Position numbers and translations under genes: made by a program. From the NCBI GenBank assembly GCA_902778055.1, contig CACYWL010000011.1, positions 1 through 64,000 of the forward strand: a DNA stretch of 64,000 bases. The letters run 5' to 3'. How positions within the stretch are numbered: position 1 is the stretch's first letter; every line of letters starts with the position of its first letter. This DNA comes from an uncultured Eubacteriales bacterium (GTDB lineage Bacteria > Bacillota > Clostridia > Christensenellales > Aristaeellaceae). Below, in pieces: positions 1 through 8,933 of the stretch. Below the pieces are notes generated by a model. The model worked only from the letters and a program-made list of their open reading frames with translations, was not told where the DNA came from and ran no database searches.

Positions 1-95
1 TTCTGATCATGGTCTGTTATCATCGACTGCACAGGCTGACAAATACCGTGGAAGAAACAAAATGACGCGATATTGTTCCCTAAGATTTACGCACC

Positions 96-243
96 TTTCG
101 CATGTACCGGCCAACCTCTTTGCGGGTACCGTCCCAAATCGGGGATTTGATCGGTACCTCATCGGTACGTGTATAGAATACGGGAAGAGGGCAGGGGAAT
201 ACAGGACCGGGTCAGAAAAATACCGTCAGTTATTTTTCCAAAA
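96..243. repeat. 148-bp dispersed direct repeat, copy 1
   Basis: The stretch is nearly identical to 10362-10509 in the same orientation, with only scattered single-base differences. It contains an imperfect hairpin at 125-158: GGTACCG pairs with CGGTACC and CAAATC with GATTTG around a GGG loop. Similarity starts and stops sharply at both ends. An open frame runs through it, but it differs in its flanks between the copies, so I do not take it as a gene. It could be an RNA element, a mobile-element remnant or a recombination site. Confidence 0.8.
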
Positions 244-376
244 GCAGCAAATCCAGCCTTCCTCTTGAAAACTGAGTTCACAGGGTATATATTTGTTTTA
301 TCTGAAGTATCGCAGGAATATCGGGATTTGTAACAACCAGAAACAAAAGAAAAAAGGTTTATGGTGAGGCTGTACC

Positions 377-583
377 ATGGCGAAAATGAGAGAAGCACAC
401 TGGATCAAACGTACGCATGTGTTCGATCCCGACGAGTATGAATGTTCTGCCTGCGGCCGCCGCTTCCGGCAGCCCGCGCCGTCCTGCCCGGCCTGCGGGA
501 CAAGGATGCATGGAACCAAAGATCCCCAGGACTGGGTGGAGGAGATGGAGATGCTGGACATCATGCTTGGAGACGATGATTGA
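377..583 (+). CDS. small zinc-ribbon protein
   Basis: This is a 68-residue protein. Residues 23-43 carry two CxxC knuckles (CSAC and CPAC) spaced as in a zinc ribbon, followed by an acidic tail ending in three Asp. The start is supported by GGTGAGG seven bases upstream. It lies 33 bp before the DUF2779 gene in the same direction, so the two may be co-transcribed. Zinc ribbons of this size bind nucleic acids or act as protein adaptors; nothing here says which. GC-rich codon use matches the core genome rather than the island to its right. Confidence 0.7.
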   Translation: MAKMREAHWIKRTHVFDPDEYECSACGRRFRQPAPSCPACGTRMHGTKDPQDWVEEMEMLDIMLGDDD

Positions 584-616
584 CGGCATTCCGGGAATGC
601 AGCGGGAGGTGCTGTG

Positions 617-1999
617 ATGTATCTTTCCAAATCGATTTATGTCCGGGTATGGAACTGCCAGAAGAACGCCTGGATCAATAAATATCATCCCGAAGCGGTG
701 CCGCAGGACGCGAACAGGCTGGCCCGCTTCCGGACCGGCGACGAGGTCGGGGATCTGGCCCGGGGACTGTTCGGCCCTTATGTGAATGTGACGGCCTGCG
801 GGGAAGACGGCAAACCGGATCTTCCGCGGATGATGGAGAATACCCGCCGGGAGATGGAGCGGGGGACGCCGGTCATCTGCGAGGCCTCCTTTTCCTACGA
901 AGGCCTGTACTGCGCGGTCGACCTCCTGAAAAAGGAGGAGAACGGCTGGGCCATCTATGAGGTCAAGAGCTCCTCGGACGGGCTGCAGGACAAGTATGCG
1001 GCGGATGTATCCTACCAAAAATATGTTCTGGAGCACTGCGGGGTCAGGGTTGTCGGCGTATATCTGGTATGCATCGATTCCTCCTATGTGCTGGGGCCAG
1101 AAGGGATGGATGTCCATCGCTTTTTCAAAATCAATGACCTGTGGGAGCAGGCCTGCCGGGAGCAGGAAAGCACGGTGCCGACCGTCCTGCAGGAAGCGGA
1201 ACGGGTTCTGGCGTGCGAGGATGAACCGGCCGTGGAGCTGAATGAGAACTGCAGGGACTGCGAGCTGTTCTCCTTCTGCGGGAGGGATCTGCCTTCCCCC
1301 AATGTGTTTGATCTTTACAGGCTGCAGAAGAAAAAAATGATCGAGTATTACCGTCAGGGGCTGGTTTCCTTTGAGGATCTGGACAGGGCGGACGTGATCA
1401 AAAACGCGACGCAGATGCGGCAGATCGATTTTGCGCTGAACGACCGGGGCATCCACGCGGACAGGGACGCGATCCGGGAATTCCTGGCGGGCCTCTCGTA
1501 TCCCCTGTACTTCCTGGATTTCGAAACGATGCAGCCGGCGATTCCCTTCTGCGTAGGCACGCATCCCTATGCTCAGATTCCGTTCCAGTACTCCCTGCAT
1601 TATATCGAAGAGGAGGGGGGAGAGCTGAAACACTCGGAGTTCCTGGCGGAGAGCGGGACGGATCCGCGCCTGGCCATCGCGGAAGCCCTGTGCAGGGATA
1701 TCCCCGCGGATGCCTGCGTGACCGCGTTCAACAAGGCCTTTGAGTGCACCCGGCTGAAGGAGCTGGCGGCCGCCTTCCCGGATTTGTCGGATCACCTTCT
1801 GGCGATCGAAGGGCATATCGTCGATCTGCTGACACCGTTCCAGAAGGGCTGGTATTACAGACGCGAAATAGGCGGAAGCTTCTCCATCAAAAGCGTGCTG
1901 CCCGCGATCTGCCCGAACGATCCGGAGCTGGATTATCATGAGCTGGAGGGCGTCCATAACGGAAGCGAAGCCATGAGCATCTTCCCCGAGATTCAGTGA
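617..1999 (+). CDS. DUF2779 domain protein, nuclease-like, C-terminus disrupted
   Basis: The 460-residue product matches the DUF2779 family. The N-terminal half has a PD-(D/E)XK/Cas4-like region with IYEVKSSS at about residue 115 and a Cys cluster (CRDCELFSFC) near residue 213. The C-terminal half begins with LYFLDFETMQP, an RNase H/exonuclease-like start. ATG at 617 has GGGAGG seven bases upstream. The frame stops at 1997-1999 after PEIQ. The usual family ending (DTLAMVKVWEEL) is present immediately downstream but in another frame, and roughly 20 residues that normally link the two are missing. The gene therefore carries a deletion plus frameshift and may be inactive. Family members are poorly characterised; a role in nucleic-acid processing is inference. 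Confidence 0.75.
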   Translation: MYLSKSIYVRVWNCQKNAWINKYHPEAVPQDANRLARFRTGDEVGDLARGLFGPYVNVTACGEDGKPDLPRMMENTRREMERGTPVICEASFSYEGLYCAVDLLKKEENGWAIYEVKSSSDGLQDKYAADVSYQKYVLEHCGVRVVGVYLVCIDSSYVLGPEGMDVHRFFKINDLWEQACREQESTVPTVLQEAERVLACEDEPAVELNENCRDCELFSFCGRDLPSPNVFDLYRLQKKKMIEYYRQGLVSFEDLDRADVIKNATQMRQIDFALNDRGIHADRDAIREFLAGLSYPLYFLDFETMQPAIPFCVGTHPYAQIPFQYSLHYIEEEGGELKHSEFLAESGTDPRLAIAEALCRDIPADACVTAFNKAFECTRLKELAAAFPDLSDHLLAIEGHIVDLLTPFQKGWYYRREIGGSFSIKSVLPAICPNDPELDYHELEGVHNGSEAMSIFPEIQ

Positions 2000-2051
2000 C
2001 ACCCTGGCCATGGTGAAAGTGTGGGAAGAATTGAAAAGAGCGGCAGGATAA
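1998..2051 (+). pseudogene. out-of-frame C-terminal end of the DUF2779 gene
   Basis: Read from 1998, the DNA encodes DTLAMVKVWEELKRAAG and then TAA. This resembles the usual last residues of DUF2779 proteins. It overlaps the stop codon of the main frame by two bases, marking the site of the deletion and frameshift. Confidence 0.65.
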
Positions 2052-2357
2052 CTCATGTCCCGCTTCCGGAAGAAACCATCCAAGCGTAGATCATCACAAA
2101 GGAAACGGCGAACGGCAGCGATCTAACCAGGAAGCTGGGATAAAGCGGATTTTCAATGATTCAGGGATCACTCAGGGTCATTGATCTGCTCCCCGGTCTG
2201 ATGGCCTATGTGGGCAGGACGGATTATGACGAGTTCTGTCTGAATATGATGATCAGGGCGACCCAGTATGCGAAGAGCAAAAGGATGCCGGGGAGCAGAT
2301 TGCCGCTTCAATGACTGTATCATGGATGGTCTTGCAGGATCGCAACGTCCTGCCTTT
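2052..2357. other. intergenic stretch with an unassigned coding-like scrap
   Basis: No intact gene was found. On the plus strand 2156-2314 is open for 52 codons and reads like the end of a protein (contains LMAYVGRTDYDEFCLNMMIR), but it has no convincing ribosome binding site and I do not recognise the family. It ends next to the palindromic repeat at 2358-2390. I regard it as debris. Confidence 0.35.
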
Positions 2358-2390
2358 GGGGAACGAAAAGGACCGTTCCTATCGTTCCCA
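2358..2390. repeat. GGAACGA-type palindromic repeat
   Basis: GGAACGA and TCGTTCC arms surround an inner GGAC/GTTCC core. It is a member of the family found at 32046, 34353, 40204, 40915, 41999, 44641 and 58925. It lies exactly at the break in the lipoprotein gene to its right. Confidence 0.75.
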
Positions 2391-2391
2391 T

Positions 2392-2623
2392 TAAAGGCGC
2401 CTTCGTAATCTTCGATCAGAATCCGTATATTGGCTTCTCCCAGGAAAGCTTCTTCATGTTTGGAGTTTAATTTTTGAGAAAATAGAAAGCTTGCGATGGT
2501 TTTTTCATAATCGCTTCCCGTTTTATAGTTTTCAGCCTTTTCCAACATGTCAGCAAAGCTGCCCCCCAAAGAGGCCGAAGGGAGAAGGAGAATTACAAGG
2601 ATGATCGTCAGCAACCGTTTCAT
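2392..2623 (-). pseudogene. beheaded TPR-type exported protein
   Basis: Reading leftward from 2623, the first 77 codons look genuine: a signal peptide (MKRLLTIILVILLLPSASLG) and then helical TPR-like sequence (KAENYKTGSDYEKTIASFLF). At about 2392 the frame enters the palindromic repeat and continues to 2168 in repeat-derived and unrelated sequence (NGNDRNGPFRSP). The original gene was thus cut after its N-terminal quarter or so. The AT-rich composition fits the island. Its function is unknown. Confidence 0.6.
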
Positions 2624-3151
2624 CTTTAGCCCACCCTTTCACCGGTTTCACTGTGGACGCATTCCACAGTTGGCAGAAGGATGATAACGCAAGATCAAAT
2701 GAATACTATCATACAAGATCAAATGAAGTGAAAAAAACGTCTTTGAAAACGCATCTCTTCAAACGCCCCATCGTTTTCATAGTAAGAAGGAACCAAGATG
2801 CGGAACTGACAACAAAAAAGCGTGTTTTTAAAACTTATATATATACCCTGTTTTAAATTATTTACTTATTTTTGGTTTCCTTGGTTTCCAGAGAATATAG
2901 AATATATATAATATAAGGGTTTGAGGCGGCAACCAACGGGCAACCAGCGCGGCAACCAACGGCAACTATCCGTGTAGAAAGATCGAAAAAAGTGGAAGTT
3001 CTGTCTTTGAAGGGATCCGTCATGACGGCTGCAACCTTTTTATCCGTCAGGTGATCCAGCTTCTTTCACTCCCTTCCCTTTATATTCTCAATAGCTACAC
3101 GCTGATGAATCTTTTGCCATGTGCGTTACTTCTAATCTTTCAGTTAAAGCA
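2624..3151. other. AT-rich non-coding stretch with short direct repeats
   Basis: No convincing gene was found. A 67-codon open frame at 2653-2856 lacks a ribosome binding site and has Lys/Thr-rich, repetitive sequence. The 14-mer GCGGCAACCAACGG occurs at 2926-2939 and 2949-2962, with related CAACC units between. Poly-A/T tracts at 2830-2915 could include promoter elements, but none is clear. Confidence 0.4.
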
Positions 3152-3526
3152 TCATTCTTCTCCAAAGTATCTCCGCAAAGCTTCGTTGCTGCTTTCACGG
3201 ATCTGATCAAAATCATCCTCGGTCAGCTGATTGAACAGGGCTTTGTAGAATTGAATGGTGCCAAGCTGTTTTGCGTGATGGACCGCGTGCATATCCTCAA
3301 AACGCCGGAATGGCATGCGCAGGATCAGCTGCTCCACGTCCCTGTTTGTATAGCCGCCTTTGGTGAAAATGCATGTTTTCTTTTCCGGCGGAAGGCCTTT
3401 GGCTTTACGATCTTCATAGAATCCGGCAAAGTCAGCCGCGACGTCCGCCAGTTTCGCGCTGCCTGTTTCGTCCATGTTCTTCAGCATGGAGAGCAGGAAA
3501 ACGGGCTTATATGAATAATAGGACAT
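3152..3526 (-). CDS. hypothetical protein, possible helicase C-terminal fragment
   Basis: The 124-residue product starts MSYYSYKPVFLLSMLKNMDE. It resembles, from memory, the C-terminal segment of some Firmicutes superfamily II helicases that end with a pattern of this kind (YSYKPV, then FEDM and LTEDDFDQI). The frame stays open well upstream of the ATG and there is no ribosome binding site before it. It is therefore probably the tail of a larger lost gene rather than a free-standing protein. The neighbours on both sides are also remnants. Confidence 0.4.
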   Translation of the reverse strand: MSYYSYKPVFLLSMLKNMDETGSAKLADVAADFAGFYEDRKAKGLPPEKKTCIFTKGGYTNRDVEQLILRMPFRRFEDMHAVHHAKQLGTIQFYKALFNQLTEDDFDQIRESSNEALRRYFGEE

Positions 3527-3635
3527 GCGGAGGAGTTTTATTAAAGATGCCAGAAAAAACTGCGAACATTGGTGCCGGATGGTATAATGGATTCAGCTTA
3601 CAGAAACACTGTGGGAAAGCGCAGGGAGGGGTATC

Positions 3636-3956
3636 ATGAAAACGATTGCCTATAAGAAGCTGTTCCGGGACAGAATTCCGGAAATCATTGAAGAAGACGG
3701 AAAGCATTGTGTCTGCTCCGTTCTCTCTGAAGAGGATTATGTCCGTCTGCTGGATCAGAAACTGGACGAAGAATTGAAAGAGTATCAGGAAAGCAAGTCC
3801 ATGGAAGAGCTTGCTGACCTGCTCGAAGTCATTCGTGCCGTTGCCCTGGCCAGGGGCAGTTCCATGGAGGAGGTGGAACAGATCCGAATCAAAAAAGCAG
3901 AAAAACGCGGAGGCTTTGAAAAGAGGATCCTGCTGGAGACGGTTATGGAAGACTGA
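3636..3956 (+). CDS. MazG-like nucleoside triphosphate pyrophosphohydrolase
   Basis: The 106-residue protein belongs to the phosphoribosyl-ATP pyrophosphohydrolase/MazG-like fold. Helix motifs with metal-binding acids are visible: LDEELKEYQE near residue 47 and MEELADLLEVIRA near residue 57. The N-terminus (YKKLFRDRIPEIIEEDG) is typical of the COG4997 house-cleaning group, which hydrolyses non-canonical NTPs to NMP and pyrophosphate. GGGAGGGG lies eight bases before the ATG. It appears intact and is surrounded by remnants of other genes. A defence-linked role, as proposed for some island MazG proteins, is speculation. Confidence 0.8.
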   Translation: MKTIAYKKLFRDRIPEIIEEDGKHCVCSVLSEEDYVRLLDQKLDEELKEYQESKSMEELADLLEVIRAVALARGSSMEEVEQIRIKKAEKRGGFEKRILLETVMED

Positions 3957-3957
3957 T

Positions 3958-4089
3958 GAAAGAAGTTTTTTTCCCGTTCCATAAACCGCTGAATGCTTCC
4001 ACGGAAAACAGGCGTTGTGATGGGATACGACGCATCCATATATTCAATCAGGCTGTCCCGGAAACGTGAGGCAAGAACAGAAGGGATCA
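3958..4089 (-). pseudogene. N-terminal scrap of a DEAD/DEAH-box helicase
   Basis: From an ATG at 4089, with AAGGAG eight bases upstream, the frame reads MIPSVLASRFRDSLIEYMDA and onward for about 44 codons. This matches the opening of large DUF1998-type DEAD/DEAH helicases. Homology stops where the plus-strand pyrophosphohydrolase gene ends. The start signals are intact but the rest of the gene is gone. Confidence 0.5.
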
Positions 4090-4158
4090 TAGGCGGCACT
4101 CCTTCAAATAAACTCAAGAATTAATCGGCCTTGTTTGAATCTTAGATTCCAACAAGAT

Positions 4159-4560
4159 TCAAACGAGATTTCCAACAAGGTACAGTTCGATGATTGCCTT
4201 GCTGCAGCTGTTTCTGCTCCATTCATTCTTGTTGGATGTATCATTTTCAACAAGAATCCAACAAGAGGTCTGTTGATTTGGTGAATCTGTCTGAATGATC
4301 CCTTTCTTTCTGAGTGAAGTCAAAAGTGTGGTTATCTTTGCTTCTTTCTGTTTATCGGTCAGAACATCAGGAAGCTTTTCCCAGAGCAATTCTTTAATCT
4401 TTTTGCGCTTTACACGTTGAAAAGTTTTGATACATTCGACAATCATGTCTTTATAATACTGATCATCAAAGCCTTTATTTCGAATGTATTGTGCTTCCTG
4501 CTCGGTAGATTTTGCAACATCAGCAGATAGATAGAGGTTCGATTAGTGCCGCCGAATCCG
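4159..4560 (-). pseudogene. C-terminal scrap of an AlbA_2/ATP-binding regulator-like protein
   Basis: Read leftward from about 4560, one frame gives LSADVAKSTEQEAQYIRNKG, continuing through DDQYYKDMIVECIKTF and ending at 4159. This is the usual C-terminus of AlbA_2-domain ATP-binding proteins, with a winged-helix-like part (KIKELLWEKLPDVLTDKQ). The N-terminal AlbA_2 and ATPase domains are missing. The fragment fuses directly to helicase-derived sequence on its right. Confidence 0.55.
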
Positions 4561-4697
4561 CCCACGTACATCCCGACGGTAATATTCCCACGCAGCTCCT
4601 CGCTGCCATAAATCAGCCGGGCTATGCGCAGTGCCTGGTCGGAGGCAAGGGCATTCATAGGATAGATAATTCTCTGCGGATGTGCTTTCCGGCGCAT
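4545..4697 (-). pseudogene. internal scrap of a DEAD/DEAH-box helicase
   Basis: About 50 codons read IIYPMNALASDQALRIARLI and then ELRGNITVGMYVGG. This is the helicase motif Ia region of large DEAD/DEAH proteins of the DUF1998 group. It starts at 4697 with no proper start context and runs into AlbA_2-type sequence near 4550. It lies upstream of the N-terminal scrap at 4089, so the pieces are not in gene order. Several rearrangements are implied. Confidence 0.5.
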
Positions 4698-4704
4698 CTG
4701 CTTT

Positions 4705-5430
4705 TTATATGCCTATAATATCTTTTTCAATTGCATGGATTATATCGTCGCTGATTGTCCTGATATCGAGGGTGTAAGCCTTATTCAGACGGGGATTATA
4801 GATTCCGACTTGGTGGTGTCCCATGAGTAAATATGTTAATACTTGCAGGGTATATGTGCTGGAAATTTCGTTTCGCAATACCTTCAGATCCCATAGAGTG
4901 TCTTTGGTTATGTAGTCGATAAAGCCTATGAGTTGACCAGATCTTAAAATGGTCCCTGTGTCGGTAACAGGACCATGATCAGAGAAAAACTGAACAGCAC
5001 GTTTAACAAAAATGCGTATGTTATTGATCGTTGCTTCATCCGGATTTATATCCTCTATATTAGGGAAATAAGCCTCCGGTCCGTCGAAGAATACTACTTT
5101 GCATGCGTTTATAATAGTCTGGCGATCCAGACTTTTATTAATGCCATTCATCAATTCATTGAATATATCCAACGAGCTTTTGAATGTCTTGTTTGGTGTC
5201 ACGCATGCGCACAATTCGGATGTTTCAAATGCATTTTCCTTACTGCCTTCAAGCAAATAGCGTGTTAGATAATCCGTGGCCATGCCGATTAGGGTAGCGT
5301 ACTTTTTGTCTTCTCCTGGCATTAAACTATAATCATCATGAAGGCTCTCAGTCTGAAATTGGGCGGGAAGTACGTAATCCTTGTATGGAGCGCACTTGAT
5401 TTTACGGGTAACATTAATAATGCTTGACAT
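4705..5430 (-). CDS. PD-(D/E)XK nuclease-like protein
   Basis: The 241-residue protein carries a RecB-like PD-(D/E)XK signature near residues 167-200: GFIDYITKD, then LWDLKV (the D-x-K pair), then TLQVLTYLLMG (the Q-xxx-Y helix). I do not recognise the N-terminal 150 residues. AAGGAGA precedes the ATG by nine bases and a good promoter lies at 5478-5506. It stands alone next to McrBC, so a defence nuclease or an immunity-type partner is plausible. This is an inference from motif and neighbourhood. Confidence 0.65.
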   Translation of the reverse strand: MSSIINVTRKIKCAPYKDYVLPAQFQTESLHDDYSLMPGEDKKYATLIGMATDYLTRYLLEGSKENAFETSELCACVTPNKTFKSSLDIFNELMNGINKSLDRQTIINACKVVFFDGPEAYFPNIEDINPDEATINNIRIFVKRAVQFFSDHGPVTDTGTILRSGQLIGFIDYITKDTLWDLKVLRNEISSTYTLQVLTYLLMGHHQVGIYNPRLNKAYTLDIRTISDDIIHAIEKDIIGI

Positions 5431-5477
5431 GGTTCTAAATCTCCTTTTGATGTTTATAAAATTGGGGGACTACGAAT

Positions 5478-5506
5478 AACATAAATATTTTGGAATGGCA
5501 TGTCAA
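5478..5506 (-). promoter_or_regulatory. sigma-A-type promoter
   Basis: On the minus strand TTGACA (5506-5501) and TATGTT (5483-5478) are separated by 17 bases, 48 bp before the start of the nuclease-like gene. Confidence 0.6.
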
Positions 5507-5761
5507 GTATTAATTTATTAGGAAATTCGGAAGCAGCGTAATGTGTTTCCGCTTGTTTCTTTTTTCTTGCCTGCTGCAGAATGTCTTTCAGATTGCTTTC
5601 CTGGAGAATATGATCTCGAACCTGAAGATCAGGCGCTACGAATGCGAGGACATCCTGAACGGAACACAGACGGAATAAGCCTCCAAAGACTAACTTCGCC
5701 GACAGCGATAGGCAATTTCGGTTGCACCATTCTATGGCTTCATCGTTGAGCCGGACATCAT
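5507..5761. other. intergenic stretch with a coding-like scrap
   Basis: No intact gene was found. One plus-strand frame, from about 5574 to a TAA near 5677, reads FQIAFLENMISNLKIRRYEC and then EDILNGTQTE. It looks like the end of a protein but has no start or ribosome binding site, and I do not recognise it. Confidence 0.3.
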
Positions 5762-6844
5762 TTAAGCAATCTTTCGAAGATTTTCCCCGAAGCGAGCTGC
5801 AGCGATGGCGTCCAAAGATGCAGATATCTCCCTGAAGGAGCGGTTCAAGTCAAGACTGCGTACTTCGATCAGGTTTCCTCCCATAGTCACAGATAGGAAA
5901 GGCTCGGCTTCTTCAGTTGTTCTTGCGTAGAGCAGAAGTCCGCTTACCTTTCCGCTCCCTGTTTTATCCTCGTTTTTGACATAGGTGAAAATCTGATAAA
6001 GATTGGCGCTGTGTAGCATTTGCTTGTCCATGTATGCCGCAAGTGAATGCTTGTAGAATTTGGCGTCGATGATAAGCGCCTGTCCTGCATGCCTCAAGGT
6101 AATGTCGGAATGCATTCCTGGAAGAAGCCTTATCATGGATGGATTTGTATCCTCAGGGATATCCCACATGATTGCTTTATCCGAGGCGTGAAGCATCGGG
6201 AAATGCTGTCGATAGTATTCAAGAATGAATTTTTCATAAAGCTTCGGCAGGCTTTCCTCGTCGAAGAGCGAAAACCTTGTTTTTCCCTTATCCGTGGTGG
6301 GCAGGAGGCATTGCCAAAGCATATAGCAGATGTTCATCAGCATCTCATAGGTCCGATTATTCCGATGATACTGAAGCCTGCTCCAATTGACGAGACCCAG
6401 GTCAATATCAGAAATCGGAGAAAAGAAGGGAAGTGTTTTTCTCAACGCGTCTTTTTGCTTATGATCAACTTCCGGGTGCCGTATGGCCAGCAGACTTGCG
6501 GCTTTAAGAATCTGATTGAGCTCATTGTCGGGAGAAAACTCGTCATGGGTGCAGTCGAACTGCCGGATTCTCCGTTCCTGAAGCAGCCTGGTCTGATACA
6601 GATTGACTTTGCCGCGAAGTGTCTTTGACTGTTCCTCGATGCTTGTATAACTTCTGTAAAGTCCCTGTTTGATCTGCTGGCTGATGCCTCTGGAGAGAAT
6701 TGCAGCAAGCATGTCCTGAACGTGGGCAAATTCCTCAGTCGCGACATCCTGATAATTTCGCTGCCTGAGAACTTTGAAGGCGTAGCAGAGCATATGGAAA
6801 ATATTCTGGATCAGGATTGCTGATGCGTCACGCATTAAAAACAC
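5762..6844 (-). CDS. mcrC: McrC-like restriction endonuclease subunit
   Basis: The 360-residue protein is of the McrC family, the nuclease subunit of modified-DNA-dependent (type IV) McrBC restriction. The PD-(D/E)XK core is visible near residues 245-270 as SDITLRHAGQALIIDAKFY, giving D and D-x-K residues. The N-terminal half is the usual helical region that contacts the McrB ring. The start overlaps the 3' end of mcrB by 17 bp, which implies translational coupling. In characterised systems McrC activates GTP hydrolysis by McrB and cuts DNA between methylated sites. The recognised modification here cannot be read from the sequence. Confidence 0.9.
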   Translation of the reverse strand: MFLMRDASAILIQNIFHMLCYAFKVLRQRNYQDVATEEFAHVQDMLAAILSRGISQQIKQGLYRSYTSIEEQSKTLRGKVNLYQTRLLQERRIRQFDCTHDEFSPDNELNQILKAASLLAIRHPEVDHKQKDALRKTLPFFSPISDIDLGLVNWSRLQYHRNNRTYEMLMNICYMLWQCLLPTTDKGKTRFSLFDEESLPKLYEKFILEYYRQHFPMLHASDKAIMWDIPEDTNPSMIRLLPGMHSDITLRHAGQALIIDAKFYKHSLAAYMDKQMLHSANLYQIFTYVKNEDKTGSGKVSGLLLYARTTEEAEPFLSVTMGGNLIEVRSLDLNRSFREISASLDAIAAARFGENLRKIA

Positions 6845-8876
6845 CCCTCAGATTGTTTTCCCAGAATGTTACCTTGTCCGGATCGTCGAACCAGTATTCC
6901 TGAAGCGTCGGCAAAATATCATATTCGACCACGGATTGCAGCCATTCCTCAGAGTATTCTTCTCCCTTGGGAAGACATAGATAGCTGTGTCCGATCCGAA
7001 ACCCCTTTCCAAGAGCGGGATCCTCGGAAATGGCTTTGTTCAGATTGATCAGCTGTGCAACAAGCGCGTTGAACGTCTCATCATGTATATATTTTTCACT
7101 GTATTCCTTAAAGCCCTGTGAAGCGAAGCCGGGTATCATTTCAAAAAAGCTGAAGCGGCGCCGGAGTGCGTAGTCGATAAGCGCCAGGCTTCTGTCGGCA
7201 GTATTCATCATTCCGATCAGATACAGATTCTCAGGAACTGAAAAAGGCTTGTGAGTGTAAGCAAGCTGGGTTTCTTCTCCCCGATAGTCGGATTCGATAA
7301 GCTGAAGCAGCTCCCCGAATATCTTACTCATATTGCCCCGATTGATTTCGTCGATGATAAAGAAATAGTCCTTAGACGAATTGCTGCGCGCCTTTTCGCA
7401 GAAGTCATAGAAGACGCCCGTTTGCAGCGTAAACTCGGCCCCGTCCGGCTTATATCCCATGATAAAGTCTTCATAGGAATAATTCTGATGGAACTGGACA
7501 GATGCGATACGTTCCGTATCCTTCAAACCCATCATGACATAAGCCAATCTTTTAGCGGTGAAGGTTTTGCCCACGCCGGGCGCACCCTGCAGGATGATAT
7601 TCTTTTTCCTCTTCAGCAGGCCGATCAGCTGATCAAGGTGTTCATTTGACATAAAGACTTCTGAGAGGAAATCCTCTCTGTTATAGTGCTCATACTGGAA
7701 AGCCCGCGTCTCGTCCTGCGAACTCGTCTGACTATTGTTCGCTGGCTTCTCCCAAAGGAAGCGCTCAATATGGAATTCACGGAGAGCTTCCATCAACTCC
7801 GTACGCAGTCTCCAAATAAAGCTTCCCGGCGTACGGGAATCTGCTGCCTGCCCCTGAAACAGAATGGGCCAGTAGCGGGGTTTCCCGTTTTCACGCATGG
7901 ATAAAGGACATCCGGTAAGCTTATGGATTCTCTTTGCGAGGTTTGTGCAGTATCCGCTGATCGACATGGGAGATTTGCCAAAAGTCAGACCGATCTGTGA
8001 GCATGTGGCCTGACCGCCTGCATCATAAAACGCGGCCAGTGTTCCGCCCCAGAATGGGCCAATCACCTCAGGATTGTTCAGCAGCTTCAGCCATTCGTCC
8101 TTTGAAAAACCCGGTGAATACTCCTGGAGCGAAGGAAGCCAGCCTTCATTCATAAACAGCGGATCACTTTCATCAAAATCCACAGCTGCGTCAGCCTTCA
8201 GATAGTATCGGCTTACGTAAAATATGAGGTCGCAGGTTAATGTTCTGAACTGCGGATCCGGATAGCAGTCATCAGATCTCAGGGCGCTAAATGTTTTGAT
8301 GATTGCTTCGTTCTTGCTTAGCTGAGCACATATTTCGTCACAGAGCTCGTATCCGCCGATCAGATTCTCAACGGAGGATGAACGTTTAGGGACAAAGCTG
8401 GATTCCAGTTCAATCGCAATCGGCCTTATCTCTCCGTATTTGTAGATGTAGTATTTATCCGGATATCGAAGCCATAAGTACACGCTGATCGCATGAGTAT
8501 CCTGAAAATGGTGCTTCCATCCTGATTCGTTGTGATTCTGCTTTCGGTCATCGGCATACGCGGTGAAACGCTCAACTCGCTCGGAAAGATCGCGGGTTTC
8601 GTCATACAGAACACGAAAAGCCTCCCGAACACCATTCGGATCTTCGCTCGCAATTTCGAGAAGCATGGCCTTAGCGAAATAATAGCCTGAGGTAAGCAGA
8701 TTGTACGTTTTCGAGAGCGCTTTCTCGAGCATTCCCGCAAAGTCAGAGGCTTCGATGTCCCAATTCTCCTTGAATTGCTTTATTGCCTTCCATTTGTAGT
8801 TTTCATCGGACCAATAGTCAGGAAGGTAACCAAGGTAGGCCTCTTCGATTTTCCGGAGCTTTTCGTGGTTAATCAT
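6828..8876 (-). CDS. mcrB: McrB-like AAA+ GTPase with family-specific N-terminal domain
   Basis: The 682-residue protein has a McrB-type AAA+ domain in its C-terminal half. Walker A is ILQGAPGVGKTFTAK near residue 431, Walker B FFIIDEINRGNMSKIFGE, and the McrB sensor MMNTADRSL is followed by RRRFSFFE. The N-terminal 390 residues should recognise DNA and do not match a domain I can name. GGGAGG precedes the ATG by six bases. McrB rings load on modified DNA, translocate and activate McrC; the overlap with mcrC fits that pairing. The AT-richer codon use fits the island. Confidence 0.88.
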   Translation of the reverse strand: MINHEKLRKIEEAYLGYLPDYWSDENYKWKAIKQFKENWDIEASDFAGMLEKALSKTYNLLTSGYYFAKAMLLEIASEDPNGVREAFRVLYDETRDLSERVERFTAYADDRKQNHNESGWKHHFQDTHAISVYLWLRYPDKYYIYKYGEIRPIAIELESSFVPKRSSSVENLIGGYELCDEICAQLSKNEAIIKTFSALRSDDCYPDPQFRTLTCDLIFYVSRYYLKADAAVDFDESDPLFMNEGWLPSLQEYSPGFSKDEWLKLLNNPEVIGPFWGGTLAAFYDAGGQATCSQIGLTFGKSPMSISGYCTNLAKRIHKLTGCPLSMRENGKPRYWPILFQGQAADSRTPGSFIWRLRTELMEALREFHIERFLWEKPANNSQTSSQDETRAFQYEHYNREDFLSEVFMSNEHLDQLIGLLKRKKNIILQGAPGVGKTFTAKRLAYVMMGLKDTERIASVQFHQNYSYEDFIMGYKPDGAEFTLQTGVFYDFCEKARSNSSKDYFFIIDEINRGNMSKIFGELLQLIESDYRGEETQLAYTHKPFSVPENLYLIGMMNTADRSLALIDYALRRRFSFFEMIPGFASQGFKEYSEKYIHDETFNALVAQLINLNKAISEDPALGKGFRIGHSYLCLPKGEEYSEEWLQSVVEYDILPTLQEYWFDDPDKVTFWENNLRGVFNA

Positions 8877-8933
8877 GATCTATCCTCCCAACTTTTCTTG
8901 CTTCAAGACTCTATAGCGGAATGCATCCCGCTT

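Noticed and set aside
62..268. 68-codon ORF through the 148-bp repeat
   Set aside because: The corresponding frame in the second repeat copy has different flanks, and there is no ribosome site; the conservation is that of the repeat.
359..2083. 574-codon minus-strand frame opposite the DUF2779 gene
   Set aside because: The plus strand carries the recognisable family; the minus frame has no motif.
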